Shown here in pieces: positions 9,614 through 21,955 of a stretch of DNA of 64,000 bases. The translations under genes and the position numbers were made by a program. The number at the start of each line of letters is the position of its first letter. The stretch's first letter is position 1. Below the pieces are notes generated by a model that worked only from the letters and a program-made list of their open reading frames with translations, did not search any database and was not told the DNA's origin. The DNA comes from Numida meleagris (taxonomy: Eukaryota > Chordata > Aves > Galliformes > Numididae): NCBI RefSeq assembly GCF_002078875.1, contig NC_034409.1, positions 17,001,483 through 17,065,482 on the forward strand. The letters run 5' to 3'.

Positions 9614-12600
9614 TTACCAGACATCATCTGAAGTATTTTTCTGTATTTTAGTATGGTGGCTATTCACAAAACATTTGATGAGAGAATAGTGTTTTGGTTT
9701 TTTTTCTTTTCTTTCCAAGCATGCTTCTGTGGCCTATTTCATAGACAACTTTCCATTCACTTGAGCCAACTCTAGCAAGCACTAAGAGCAGCTGAAATAG
9801 CTGAGCCAAGCAGAAGTCAATTTGTAACAGTGCCAGCAGGCTATCTGGAATCTCTTCCTATTTCTTTTTCCTCTAGAAATAACTGAATACTGGCACATTC
9901 TGATGTGCAGGTGTTTGAATATTTTGTTTTCTCTCAATTATTCAGGGCTACAATTCATACAATAACTGCCTTTTACAAAAAAAAAAAAGGCTTGTGACTA
10001 GTACAAATTTGTACTGGGATTTGTACAGAATTGTTGCTGGGAACCTCAGGAAAAGTGTTTTAAATGATCATTATTCTGTATGTAAACAAGGAGCAGAATT
10101 TAACTTCTGTTTGAGTCCTGTAAAGTTTCTGTAAAATCCAAGTGATGTCTCTGTCAAAAATGACAGAATATCCAAACTCTGAGTTTCATATCATAATGTT
10201 GATGTTTTTCCCCCACTATACTGTCCAAGCAATTTTAGAAATTTCTGCTCTTGTACTACATAGCAGTGTAGACATATGGCTTTGCTCAACCACTGAAGAT
10301 GATCTGTTGTCAAAGATTAATGCCAGCACTTGTTTCGCCAAATAGTTTACTTTAAGGAGCAGGGAATCCAACCTAGTTATCAAAATTTGATGTTTTGAGA
10401 GAGCATTAGAAATTTTAAACTTTCGATGACAACAGCTTTTCTTATTTCTCATTATCTTTTTGATTTATCTCTGCCATTCATGAAAATATGAAGCAGATTG
10501 TTTTGTTTAACAATTCAGGAACCTATTTGTCTCATTTTCCCTGTAGAAAATTCACACAACTGCAATTACTGCTCTGCGTAAATTGTATAATACCCAGATC
10601 ACCTTGAATTCTTGAGGCCAGCATAATTTTTTATGTAATCAGCCTGATTAAATGATAATCAGGCTTTGATGATACTTTATGTCAACAATTAGATAAGTGA
10701 AGTTTTAAAGTAGGTGATATGAGAACAAGATTAGGAGAACAGAGGTCAATTTTCTGTTCTTCATTGTGCAAACCTGCTTGAGTAACCTTAAGCAAAAGTG
10801 TTGGATTCTTTTGAGTGCCTCCAGTTTTAGACGTTTAGTTTCAGGTACTGAATAATTTTCATGAAGCTGAGTAGCTTCAAGTCTCATTTAAAATAATTTG
10901 AAAATACAAACACACACTCTCTCTCGTACCTAATAAATTAATAAACAGACTTCTTGCTGCTATCATAACCAGAGGAAATCACAGTGAACTAATCAATCTC
11001 CTTCCTACTCACAAAAAAAAGAAAAGAAGATGGGGAGAGATAAAGTGTCATTTGTTCTCACTTCGTATTCACTGTTGTTGCCTTAGGGCTGTACCAAACT
11101 TGCTACACTCCCCTGTGAAAGACAAGAGAAGAAATCAGATGTGTGTATAGAACTGAATACATTATCACCAGACTCTGAATGCCTTGAGCAGGTGAGACAG
11201 ACGTGTGCAGGCACTCTGTATTGCCCCTGCATGAAGACAAAGCACCATTTATTTCCCTTGTGTTCAAAACCTACTTCAATGGTATTATAGTGAGAATATT
11301 TTTCCTCTGTGGGTCATGTGTGCTTCATATGTAAATATGTAAGATTGAAAATATCTGTTTACTCTTTTGCCAGTGCTTTAGGATTTTGTTTCTCATGACA
11401 TATAATAAGTACATGGAGAACATTTTGTTCCATGAGAAGCAGAGCTAATGATGATTGGTTTCCCAGCGATTTGTATTTATTATCTTTCCCTCCTTCCTTC
11501 TGCAACAGCCACAGCTCTCCCTGTATGGAAAAACCTCTAGGCAAGAGCCAGCACATACTGTGGCTCACACAGAGCTATTCATATATTGATCAGCCGGCCA
11601 ATATACATATCTGGCCAGCTGGTTGCTGTCAAACAATTTGTTACAGGCTCTGATCTCACTGGATCTTACGTTTAGGAAGGTTTATTACCTAACCAACCAT
11701 TTTTATAAAACTAGGAAAATAATGGACTGTGTTTTTCAGAAAAGCAGAAATTGTCCAGAAGATTCAGAAAGTAGTGAGTGCCACATAGAATGACAGGGAT
11801 TCATAGCAATGATCTACATTTCATACCTGTAAGAAATAAGCTAAAAATATACTATATGAATATTATTAATGTCTCAATGTCAAGTACTCTAAAATTAGCA
11901 GAAGTAAGATTACCTCTGCAATGTGGCTTCAACTGCTTTGTTAATATGCTATATTTTAAAGCATTAGCTGTTGGATCACATACTGTATTTTCCATCTTCA
12001 TCTGTAATTTATGTAATTATGAAGAATGGAACTTGAAATATGTTTTAGATTTCTCCGAGATTTCACACACCAGGGTCAAAGTTGCAAATTCATGTTGCAT
12101 TAAAGATACATACAAACAAAATCTTGGTGGTATTTTACTTTAGAGTATCACTACTTCTAGTAGAGATATTTAAGATTAGTAGCTATTGATTGGGCTTGTT
12201 TCTTCCCTCATTTAATTGATGTAAACAGGAGATACTCTAACTGAAATCAATAGGGAGAACTGACCTGTGTTAAGTTTGATTTACACAAAACCTAAACAGC
12301 AAGTGCTAATTTTTTCCAAATTTTTCTTATGACTGTTTCTGTATTTCGCATTACTAAATATGTTTAGAGAGCTAGAATAAAAGGTTTGTGCATCCTAAGA
12401 TGAGTTCTGATGTAGTTGAGGTCATTGTGAGACAAGAATTGTGTATGTGGCATTTAACTGTGATTGTGTATAAGCCATTTTAAATGCCACTTCAGTTATG
12501 TATATATATCTTTTTAATTAAAAAAAACCCAACAACATTATTATATTAGAAGAAAGTGTAATGCTTGTCATTTATATTTTATGTAAATAACTATTAATTA

Positions 12601-13969
12601 TAAATATTTGAGATGCCTTCTATATCTCAAATAGAGTTTTGGAGTACAGATTTTCATGGGCACAGATTAGTCTGTTTAAATCAACTGTAGCATTTCAAAT
12701 TTGATACAATTTGTACTGTGGCATCTAAGTCATTGCTTCTAATTTAGCTGATCTACTTTCCTGAGAGGGAAATACATTTCTTACATGCCCCACATTCTGA
12801 GCCCTTCATCATGTAATCTGGTTGATTTTGGAATCTGATAGGTGTAACGTCAGGCATTTCAAGGAAGTCTTCAAGATGGATGCAGGGAATGATTGATGAT
12901 CTGTGTCCTACTAACTTATGTAAACAGATAGCTCCTTGAAGCAAATACTGTTTCTTTTGCTTCTATTAAAGCATGCATCTTTCTGAAATGACATTCATCC
13001 ATTGCATGTCTTATTTTTCCAAGATAAGAGGGATGATCACTTTTACGTTCTAAATTGACATTGAAGAATGTAGACCATATATATTCTGTGCAGAGATTAT
13101 TTCATATTTAGGAAAAAATACTGAAGGAATATAAAGAAAAAAAGTCATGTTTTGACCTTAGACCTGGAGATGCTTTGAAAATTTCCCTACTGGATGACTG
13201 TAATTTGGTGAATGGAACCTCTAAGCCTAGAGACAACAACAATTAGTAACTGAATACGAATTTGTAGGTGTAATGTATAAAGGTGGCCAGAACGCAGTGA
13301 ACTTGAATTTTATCTTTCACTTGGGGAAAATTGAGACTAATTCTTCTGAAATCAGTAGAATTACATTAGAGCAAGGTTTGTACATAGAAGAGAAATGGTT
13401 CAGAATAAATTATTCGGCTATAATTGTTTTCAAATAATTCCCTTATGGTCCTTCTGTTCTGGAAAAAAAGTTACTGTGTTAAGAATAATATATATTTTTT
13501 TTTCATACAAGTAAGGCCTAATGCCCTAGTATCAGAATTTGTTACGTGGTTTAAAATGTTAGCAGTACGACATAGAGGTTTGGATATCAAGTTACTAATT
13601 TGGTATTAAAATGGTGTTCTGGTAATTGGGAGCTTAGTGCTAATGTTGATTTAGTTGGTATTCTCAATATTGCACTGGTGCAGTATCCTTTATCATAGAC
13701 ACCCTTCATATTTAGTATTCTACTTGACTGTTTAGATAGACTAGTAAAAGGCTGTCTTGTTTTTAATCACTAAAAAGTTAGATTTTTTTCTGAAGAATAA
13801 TTAATAACAGATATATATCATTAAATTTTTGGTAGAGGCCTAGCTGAGTAATTTTTTGTCAATATTTTACAAACATGGAGTCAAACACACAGTTACAAAC
13901 CTTTTTTTTCAGTGTAAACATAGCATATAAGACACAAAATTTACTGCCCAGAGAGAGGAAAAAAAAAAT
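9614..13969. other. unique sequence, no gene seen
   Basis: AT-rich with short chance frames (the longest is about 120 codons at 11778-12143, with no motif). It has a small hairpin at 10641-10665 and an imperfect palindrome at 11591-11621. Two patches, near 12235-12290 and 13330-13375, hold 'gaaatcaatag'- and 'gaaatcagtagaattaca'-type phrases like old palindromic repeats. Confidence 0.5.
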
Positions 13970-14095
13970 ATAGAATCATAGAATATCTCAAGCTGGAAGG
14001 GGCCCACAAGGATTATTGAATCCAAATCCTTGCTCAGCACAGGATTGTGCCAAAATTAACCATATTTCTGAGAGCACTGTCCAAATGCTATAAGA
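13970..14095 (-). mobile_element. CR1 LINE, 3' end, minus strand
   Basis: 'tagaatcatagaatatctca' at the left is the complement of a CR1 tail. It is followed by 'agctggaaggggcccacaag' and 'tcagcacaggattgtgccaa' wording of a CR1 3' UTR. About 125 bases remain; the 5' side is truncated. Confidence 0.88.
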
Positions 14096-15230
14096 AAGCT
14101 ATAAACACAATTTAAAGAAAAGCTGTTTTCATCCCTTTTTTGCTGTCCTGCAAAACTTTAGGCTGTCATTACTGTTTGTCAAATTGTGGGAGACTCCTTA
14201 TACAGCTTTAGTAGCCTGGTTTTGAGAGTCTTATTAGCATGTCTCTAAATGGTACTCTGCGTGGCAAACCTTAATTTTAATCCTCAGCAGACACTGTTGA
14301 AACTGTCTTTTGTAATACCTTTATGGGCAAAACAATCTTCAATGTGACAGTTAAATATCTGTGTCATGGCTGTCACAATTTAGCTGAGAAGTCTTATTCT
14401 GAGTGTCACAATTTCACACTTAAGGTCATCTTCACTTGCTTTCTAAGTAAACTACTCACTTTGGAGAGAACCAGAAACAAAGGTGCAATCCAGAGCAGTC
14501 AGACACACATGGCCTGCTTGCAGCCATGCTGGACTCTGCTCATGCACAATTGCCACAGTAAGACCTGCAGGTTGGGTGCAGGCAGGCAGGATGATTGTCC
14601 TGTCATGCACTGTCTTTGTGCATTGAGTACCAGAATCTGCAGACTTACTATAATTAAACAATACTTGCACAAAGCTGCCCTACAACCTGCATACAAGAGT
14701 ATTTCAGTGTTGAAGCATGCTCTCAACTGCATTTTAGAAGTTTGACATGACACAGATACTTCCTTTAATGCAAATCGTGAACACTGTATTCTGTCTAGTA
14801 TCCTGATCTTAAAGTGTATGTCTTCATGGAAAAAGGATCGATCTGAGTAGAGCTGAAACAACACCTTTAGTGCAGACCATCAGACAACTTTTCTGAGGGA
14901 AAGCAATTTTGAATGGACCAAAAGGAAGATGTAAAGGCAATAAAAACAGTAGTATAGTTCTTGAGAAATCATTTTTCTGTTGAGTTTTAAGATTTCTCTG
15001 GACATTAACAAATTATATTGAAATAGGGTGAAACAGCTTATAGGAAAAACAGTGAATCTAAAGTTGTGAAGTGGGGAGCATTAGACATCAGACCCTCCCT
15101 TGCTGATGTGCAGAGATCTGTCAGCGATCTTTTCATTTTAAGGAATTGAGTATAACTTGCTAAGGATGTTTTGTGTTTTGGGAAAGATAGCTTTGCATTT
15201 AGAGATAAGAGTAATTCTATGTATGTAATA
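14096..15230. other. unique sequence, no gene seen
   Basis: It holds a GC-richer pocket at about 14,485-14,640 with a 'gcaggcaggcagg' run, and overlapping open frames of 120-140 codons on both strands (14323-14745 plus, 14499-14864 minus). The frames lack recognisable domains and overlap antisense to one another, so they are probably chance. Confidence 0.5.
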
Positions 15231-16193
15231 TGTAGGTCACTCTGAAAGCAATGCCTCCTATGTATTTCCATGGAAACTTCAACAGATACAAAGAGCTACA
15301 AAACTCTGTTTTTCAATATAGTCACCACCATTAACTATGCATTTTCACCAGCGATGAATAAGAGCCTTCATGCCATGCTCATAAAAATCTGCACCAGCAG
15401 AGGTGACCCACTGTTCCACAGCTGCTATGATGGTGTTGTTGCCAGGAGAATATTGTCCATGCATTCCATCTTGCATCAGCCTGAACAGATGGAAGTCAGA
15501 AGGTGCCAAATCTGGACTATATGATGTGTGTGGTAGGACAGTCCATCTAAGATTGGCAATATGCTCCACAGTCTTCAAACTGGTATGGGGCCTGATATTA
15601 CAGTATTTCAAGAGAAAAGTTGTTTTCTTCTCTGGTCTGGAAGTGTGAGCCTTCAGCTTAGTCAGTGTCATGATGTAGAAATCAGAGTTGATGGTTTGAC
15701 TGGGTTCCAGGAAATCCAGAAGAATCACCTCTTTCCTACTGCAAAAGACAGTACAAACCACCTTACCCTCTGAGGGCTGTGTCTTGAACTTCTGCTTTGA
15801 TGGGGAATTCACATGTCAACTCTGTGGACTGTAGTTTTTGCTCCAGCTCGTAGTGGTGACACCACATCTCATCACTGGTAGTTTTGTGAACTAGGAAACT
15901 GTCACCTTCATCCTGGTTCAACAGGTCCTGAAAAAATTGCATAGAATGTTCTTCTGTTCTGGTGTGAACATTTATGGGGCACACCTGACACAAACTTTGC
16001 AATATTCCAATGTTGCCACTGTAATTTCCAATGCATTGAAGCTGATATTCAGCTCTATTCACAGTCTCCTTGTTGTACTGCTCTGCTTTGCGTGGATGAA
16101 GTAATCAAGACGCTCTTCATTTCATGATGTTACAGCTGTGTATGGCTGTCTGGAACATCGTTTGTCTTTCATGTCACAGTCACCACTGATGAA

Positions 16194-17283
16194 TCACAGA
16201 ATCACAGTGGTTGGAAGGGTCCTCAAGAGATCGAGTCCAACCTCTCTTCTAAAGCAGGTTCCCTACAATAGGTAGCACAGGTAGGCATCCGGACGAGTAT
16301 TCAATATCTCCATAGAAGGAGACTCCACAGCCTCTCTGGGCAGCCTGTTCCAGTGCTCCGTCACCCTTACCGTAAAGAAGTTCTTCCGCATGTTAGGATG
16401 GAACTTCTTATGTACAAGTTTTAGGCCATTACTCCTTGTCCTATTTCTACACACCACTGAGAAAAGCCTGGCCTCATCCATTTACCTCTCACCTCCCTCT
16501 AAATGTTTATGCACATTTATCAGGTCCCCCATCAGTCTTCTTTTCCCTAGGTTGAACAGACCCAGGTTACTCAGTCTTTCCTCATATGGGAAATGCTGCA
16601 GGCTCTTTATCATCTTTGTGGCCCTCTGCTGGACTCCTTCAAGGAGATCCCTGTCTTAGAACTGGACACAGTAGTCTGTGGCCTCGCCAGGGCAGAGTAG
16701 AAGGGGAGGATCACCTCCCTTGACCTGCTAGCCACACTTTTTAATGCACCCCAGGATACCATTGGCCTTCTTGGCCAGAAGGGCATGCTGCTGGCTCATG
16801 GCCAACCTGTTGTCTGCCAGGACCCCCAGGTACTTCTTCACAGAGCTCATTTCCACCAGGTCATCCCCTAACCTGCTTTGATGCATATGGTTATTCTTTC
16901 TCAGGTGCAGGACTACACACTTGCTCTTGTTTTACCTCATCTGATTCCTCCCTGCCCATCTCTCCAGACTTTCCAGGACTTGCTGAACAGTATCACAGCC
17001 TTCTGGTGTGTCAGCCACTCCTCCCAGCTTTGTATCATCAGCGAATTTGCTGAAGGTGGACTCTCTCCCTTTATCCAGGTTGTTGATGAAGATGCTGAAC
17101 ATGACTGGACACAGCATTGACCCCTGGGCCTCACTGCTAGTTACAGGCCTCTGACCAGACTCTGCACTGCTGATGACAACCCTCTGAGCTCTGCAAGTCA
17201 GCCAGTTCTCAATCCACCTCACTGTCCACTCATTTATCTCACACTTTCTATGATTCATAACCAGTATATTGTTAGATGTTGTG
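16194..17283 (-). mobile_element. CR1 LINE inserted in Galluhop
   Basis: The tail 'tcacagaatcacagtggttg' starts at 16194 and the element reads on the minus strand, 5' truncated within the reverse-transcriptase domain at about 17283. Mariner sequence is continuous across the insertion ('cactgatgaa' joins 'aaacacaccaccc'), so the CR1 landed in the transposase gene. Little or no target duplication is visible, which is common for CR1. Confidence 0.94.
16263..17283 (-). pseudogene. CR1 ORF2 reverse-transcriptase fragment, broken
   Basis: CR1 ORF2 encodes an endonuclease and a reverse transcriptase that perform target-primed reverse transcription. This copy keeps only the palm onward. The minus-strand frame in 16932-17283 shows EWTVRWIENWL, QGSMLCPVMFSIFINNLD and the catalytic FADDTKLGG. 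After frame changes, the C-terminal part reappears at 16263-16481 with [17 protein letters not shown] and [20 protein letters not shown]. The endonuclease domain is missing through 5' truncation. The open frame running to 17300 begins inside mariner sequence, so its first few residues are a junction artefact. Confidence 0.9.
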
Positions 17284-17601
17284 GAAAACACACCACCCAT
17301 CGCCTCATTGTGCTAGCATACACTGTTTGGTCTCCATAAACATTCAGCAAGTGTCAGTGAATGTCAGTAAGTGATATTTTTTCAACATGGAGAAATTCAG
17401 TGACAGTCCTTTGCTTCATACACTTCCACATCAGACGCTATTTTGTCAGACTGTCCCTCTGCTGCCATCTGTTGCATGGCACCAAAAAGGAATGGAATGT
17501 TGTTGGGAAGTTTCAACCTCTACTGCCATACCACTAACATTTGCCTCCAACATCATGGGCCAACAATAAAATAGGAGGTATTACTTTTGGAGCAGACCTC
17601 A

Positions 17602-20600
17602 TGTGGAAGTGCATTTCACTTCAAAACATTTTTTCTAAACAATGCATAGGGAAAGATCTCATAGAAAACTGCTGAAAGTAGCCCAATGGGTAATGAATTT
17701 GTTTAGAGCTCGCCTATGTTGCTATTTCAGAAATGTGCTGGTGGAGATAAAAGCCAGTTAGGCTTGGCATGGAAGAAAAAACGATGTAAAGAAATGTGGT
17801 TAAGTACTATGCTTATAACCAAATAAAATTTCAGTTGATAATTTTTATTAGTCTTTTCAGCTTTATAATTGCAAATATTCCAGACCTGTTCATACTACAG
17901 ATAGAATACTACTGAATACAATCAAAACTTCCCTCCATTATCTAAACTCAATCCAAATCTATTTTAATCTGGGCCATATTTCAACGTGTTTTAATGTAGT
18001 CTGTGAACAAGAAGGGCTACCACTTAATGCTAGAACTAAATAATAAAAGGTAAGAGCACAAATTTCTTTTTATTGTATTTAGGAATTAATGTATGTAATT
18101 CAGAAATTCCTTTGACTGATAACCACATTATTGGCAAGTGATTCTCACCAAGAGGGTGGAAATAGTGCCTGCTTGTCAAGTTCTGTTCTCCACTGAAGTC
18201 TGCCCTGACAACACATGTTCATCTTGGCAGGACTTCAGAGGCGATGCCAACTGTATTGCTTTCTGTCCCAGAGCGGTAAACAGTGCTGCAGTTGATGCAC
18301 TGTTAACTTAAATGACAGTCATGGACTACTACTGTGGTTTTACTTTTCAAGCTGAACTTTCCAGGATGAAGCAGCTTGATGTTATGTACATCTATATGTG
18401 TATTTCCACATATACTTCTCAGCTGCTGGCACACAATAGTGTTTGAAGCACGCAGATGGGCAGCGCAGTTCCATTTACCTCTGGTGTGTATTCTGTCATT
18501 GGCAGCTGATATGAGGAAGCTACAGAGACACATCTCCATACAAATGTGATTTTAAAAAGGCAATTTTCATTTTTTATGGTGGCTTTACAGAGTTTTCGCA
18601 AAACGTTAACGTGCAGATGACTTGCTGCAGCATATTGAAAGTCAAAAGGCTTTATTCAACTTTTGTGTTTAACAGATTACATGGTATTTCAAAATTAAAG
18701 TAACTACAATTATAAGATGTTATTTGTGGTTGGAGACAGTGGACTTCTTTGCAGAGTTTGGCATTTAATCATGCAAGACACTCAGCTGCTCTGAAAAGAA
18801 GACATTAAAAACAATTTGCAAGAGTTTAATCAGTATAATTACTATTTAAATATAGGTTTTAAGTTTTAATGCCTTTAAATTATAGTTCATTATCCTTACA
18901 GTGAGTGAAATCTATACATTGTAAGAAAGACCATGAATCTTTGTTAAGAGAGTTGTTGCTGTTATTTAGTACCATCGCTCTGCTTAGCAATGCTCTGGCA
19001 CTTTTGGATTACACCAGCTCTCATGAGAGCTGAAAGAGTTGGAGTTCTCTTCTAAGAAAGGTACCCGGAAATACTGACAATCCATGGAACTGGAGCATGA
19101 TCTCTTTAACTCCCAGTGCACTACATGATGTTATGATGTGGAATACCGATAACAGAAATCATAAAACCACAACAATCCCATAGATCATCATATAGACTGT
19201 ACTATTATTTATTTATTCATTATTATTTAAAACATACAGACTGAAAAAAAAAATCAGAGATATGAAAGACCTTGTAAGTGTTTTTTGGATTAATTTCAAA
19301 CTCTTCCTTCAGTTAACTGGTTGCATGTAGCTACAAAAGCTAAGAAGTCTGTGAATTCATGAAATTAGTTGATATCAGAGACAGTATTACCATATTTATT
19401 CTTTCGGTATTTCATGCCCTGTCACTATTCTTAACTCCAACAGTACCCACAACAGTAAATACGTGACATTCATTATACTAGCAAATTCTTACTTTTGCAA
19501 ACTTTCACATTGGCCTACTACTTGTTAATTATTTATTGACTTAAATTATAGTAATAATAAATGAAATAATACATCAGGAATAGACATATGTGGAATTACT
19601 CCTTAAGAGAAAAAGGACATGTACAGCATCACAAACAATAATTAAAATAATATAATGCAATAATCCTTAGTACTTGTGGACATAACGGAAAGTCCACATC
19701 CTTAGAACTTTTGAATGATGAATGAATAGGTCTTTTTAATTGTGTAAAATAATAAATAAAAGTTCATCTACAGTTCATCTACTGATGGATCAGAATAGTA
19801 GGTACAGAATATAGCTGTGACATACATAACACTTATATTTAAAAATCATTTCAACAAGCTGCTTGAATTCTTGTTTTACTAACCTCTCCATTGTTTATCA
19901 TTACCAAAATGTAAACTAATCTGTCCATGTTGAGAAACTGAGAAGCTGTACTGAACAATTGCTGAGTATATCCTATTACAACTCTGCATTTTTAATGTAA
20001 GATTTTTTTTCCTTTAAACCTTTTCAATTTCAATTTCTGCTATAGTAGTGGTAATCTGCAATTAGTATTTTATCAAAAATAAGATATCTGGAGCCAGACT
20101 AGGATTATATTGTCTTAATAGCTCACGGTCTTAAAAATATTCTCTAACATTTACAAACAGCTGCATTTTAAGAGAATATTATTAAAATAATGCAATCCTG
20201 TCATGAGCTATGCCTTACTCATTTTAGTCATTAGTTTTAAACCATTTCCAGGAAAATAATTCAGTTCCTCAGGATGACTTTGCTTTTTGCCTTTTTTTTT
20301 TTTTTTTTGCCTTCTTTGGCGCATATTAAATTGCATTATCTTTATTTTCACTCTGGAACAATAATAGCAGTGCAGTTTGTTCCAAGGGGCCAACATTAAA
20401 TATTCTTTTTCAGTCTGTTTTTAAGACATCTGTAGGCTTGGCATCTTCTCTTCTGAATCTTCAGTTCATGTAGGTTCATTCATATCTATTTAGGTACTAG
20501 AGGATGATATTTTGGAAAGAGGAGTGAAATGAAATACTGGATTTACTCTAAATATTTAGATTGTTATGTTGTAATAATACGGAAATCACAGCAACAAAAC

Positions 20601-21756
20601 CAAGCCAGTTTTCAGGCTCATTCTCCTGTAATTGTAGGCAGTCATGCCATAAAATTTTAGCTTTAGAGGGTCAATGAAACATCTTGTAGATTTCATATCA
20701 TTTCCCTATGCTTTGTAACAAACTTTAAACACGTAAAACGATGAAGAAGTGCAGCCACAATGTGCTTCAAGAATACAAGAGCAGTTCATGCAAAAGGTTG
20801 GTCTTTATTTTAAAAAATAAAGTTTCATCCTGGCATTTAAAATGATGCTTTATGAAGTGAACAGCCCAGGTGAGAAAACAATGTGGACTGCGTCATGAAC
20901 AACAGAGAAGCCAATGCTTTCTACCTATCTGATGAGGAAAGCCTTTAGCTGATTGAGAATCCTGTTTCTGATTAAGCTCTGAACTTGTAAGACACAAAAA
21001 GCAAGTACTTCAGAGAATTTGAAACCTGAAGAAGTACCAGCATAACCTAGCTTACATTCTCTCTCAAGGTAATTCAAGAGAAAGCAGTCTCTAGCAATCA
21101 GATGATGAATCAATAAAAATGATCCTTTTTTTACCCTTGCAAGTAGCAGTGCCAATGAAACATGGGATTCATACAATGTAAACATTGCAAACTAGTACAG
21201 GAAAATAGCAATGATAGGTCTTTCATATGCCTGTTGGTTTTTACTTTTGTTTCTACCATAGAGTCTAACACGAGAATGTTCAGTGTTTGCTGTGGTATTC
21301 AGTTAAATGAACCTTAAGTGAGTCTTAAGAGGTGAGATTTCAAAGGTGAAAAGAAAAAGTTGTATTAAGTTATACCATGTGCATGTTACCTATTATGAAA
21401 TCATAGGAAGTCCGGAGCAGGAAAAAGAGGCAAAACCATAGTTTCAAAAGCACCTCTGATTTCTTCAATAAAAATTAATATTGATAGAATTATACCAGTA
21501 TTAACTGCTATTGAGAACACCGTCCCACATGCGCTGCACAGCTGCTATTACCCTTTTTTTATGCAGTACCTCACTGTGAATAGATAAAGGAAATTAAACT
21601 CACATTTTTGCTAATTTAATGACAAGCAGTATATGGGGTAAGTGTCCTGTTGCTTTTTTTTTACAGACACATGCTCCTTTAGAAATCTTCAGATTTTTAT
21701 TTTTTTTTTTAAGTGTACATCTCCAAGTATAAATAAATGAACATAAATACTTTTTA
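17602..21756. other. unique sequence, no gene seen
   Basis: Mostly AT-rich. A less AT-rich, complex stretch at about 18,140-18,660 has no long frame and looks more like conserved noncoding DNA than background, but this cannot be tested here. A T17 run is at 20292-20308. No exon or known repeat is supported. Confidence 0.5.
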
Positions 21757-21955
21757 TTATCGGACAACTGGCTGGATAGATGAAGGGAGAGCAGTGGATG
21801 TTGACTACTGTCTGCACTTCTGCAAGGCTTTTGATACTGTCTTCTATTACATCCTCATGTGCAAGCTCAGGAAGTACAAGCTGTATAGTGGATGGTGGGG
21901 TGGACTGAGAACAGTACTGTGTTGCACAGCTATCCCATCCGTATTTGCCAGTCAT
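21757..21955 (+). pseudogene. orphan LINE (CR1-like) reverse-transcriptase fragment
   Basis: The frame at 21737-21973 reads WIDEGRAVDVDYCLHFCKAFDTVFYYILMCKLRKY, which matches the RT segment of CR1/Jockey-type LINEs that normally reads DEGRAVDV, then DFSKAFDTV, then a LRKYGL-type phrase. It contains no 3' UTR or tail. One residue of the usual D-F-S-K-A-F-D-T motif is altered (F-C-K-A-F-D-T). The boundaries are approximate; similarity fades by about 21,900. Confidence 0.72.

Larger units (their letters stand above)
15345..17441 (-). pseudogene. mariner (DD34D) transposase pseudogene
   Basis: Mariner transposases bind the terminal repeats through an N-terminal helix-turn-helix pair and cut and join DNA with a D,D34D catalytic triad. 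Here the N-terminal part lies at 17284-17441 and the catalytic part at 15345-16193, separated by a CR1. The start codon is lost (ATG to ATA, complement at 17439-17441). The first catalytic Asp is visible in TTSDEMWCHHYELE (codon 15871-15873). The second, in the box normally HDNARPH, reads YCNIRPH, so Asp became Cys (codon 15600-15602). The third is in SPDLAPSDFHLF (codon 15495-15497), and the 34-residue spacing between sites two and three is preserved. A one-base loss shifts frame near 15815. The gene ends at the stop 15345-15347. It cannot encode active enzyme. Confidence 0.92.
15231..17601 (-). mobile_element. Galluhop (mariner), near full length, split by a CR1
   Basis: Terminal inverted repeats are present at both ends ('tgtaggtcactctgaaagca' at 15231 and the complement of the mariner 5' end at about 17601). 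TA sits at 15229-15230, and the right TA is mutated. Removing the nested CR1 (16194-17283) leaves about 1,281 bp, the usual mariner size. The transposase reads on the minus strand and is disabled. This copy is the only one in the window that keeps the whole interior, so it serves as the internal reference for the two deleted copies. Confidence 0.93.

Noticed and set aside
14323..14864. Overlapping frames of 140 (plus), 72 (minus) and 121 (minus) codons
   Set aside because: They overlap on opposite strands without motifs or splice context; most likely chance in a stop-poor pocket.
16932..17300. Apparent start codon of a 122-codon RT frame
   Set aside because: The first residues are encoded by mariner sequence at the insertion junction; the RT fragment has no start of its own.
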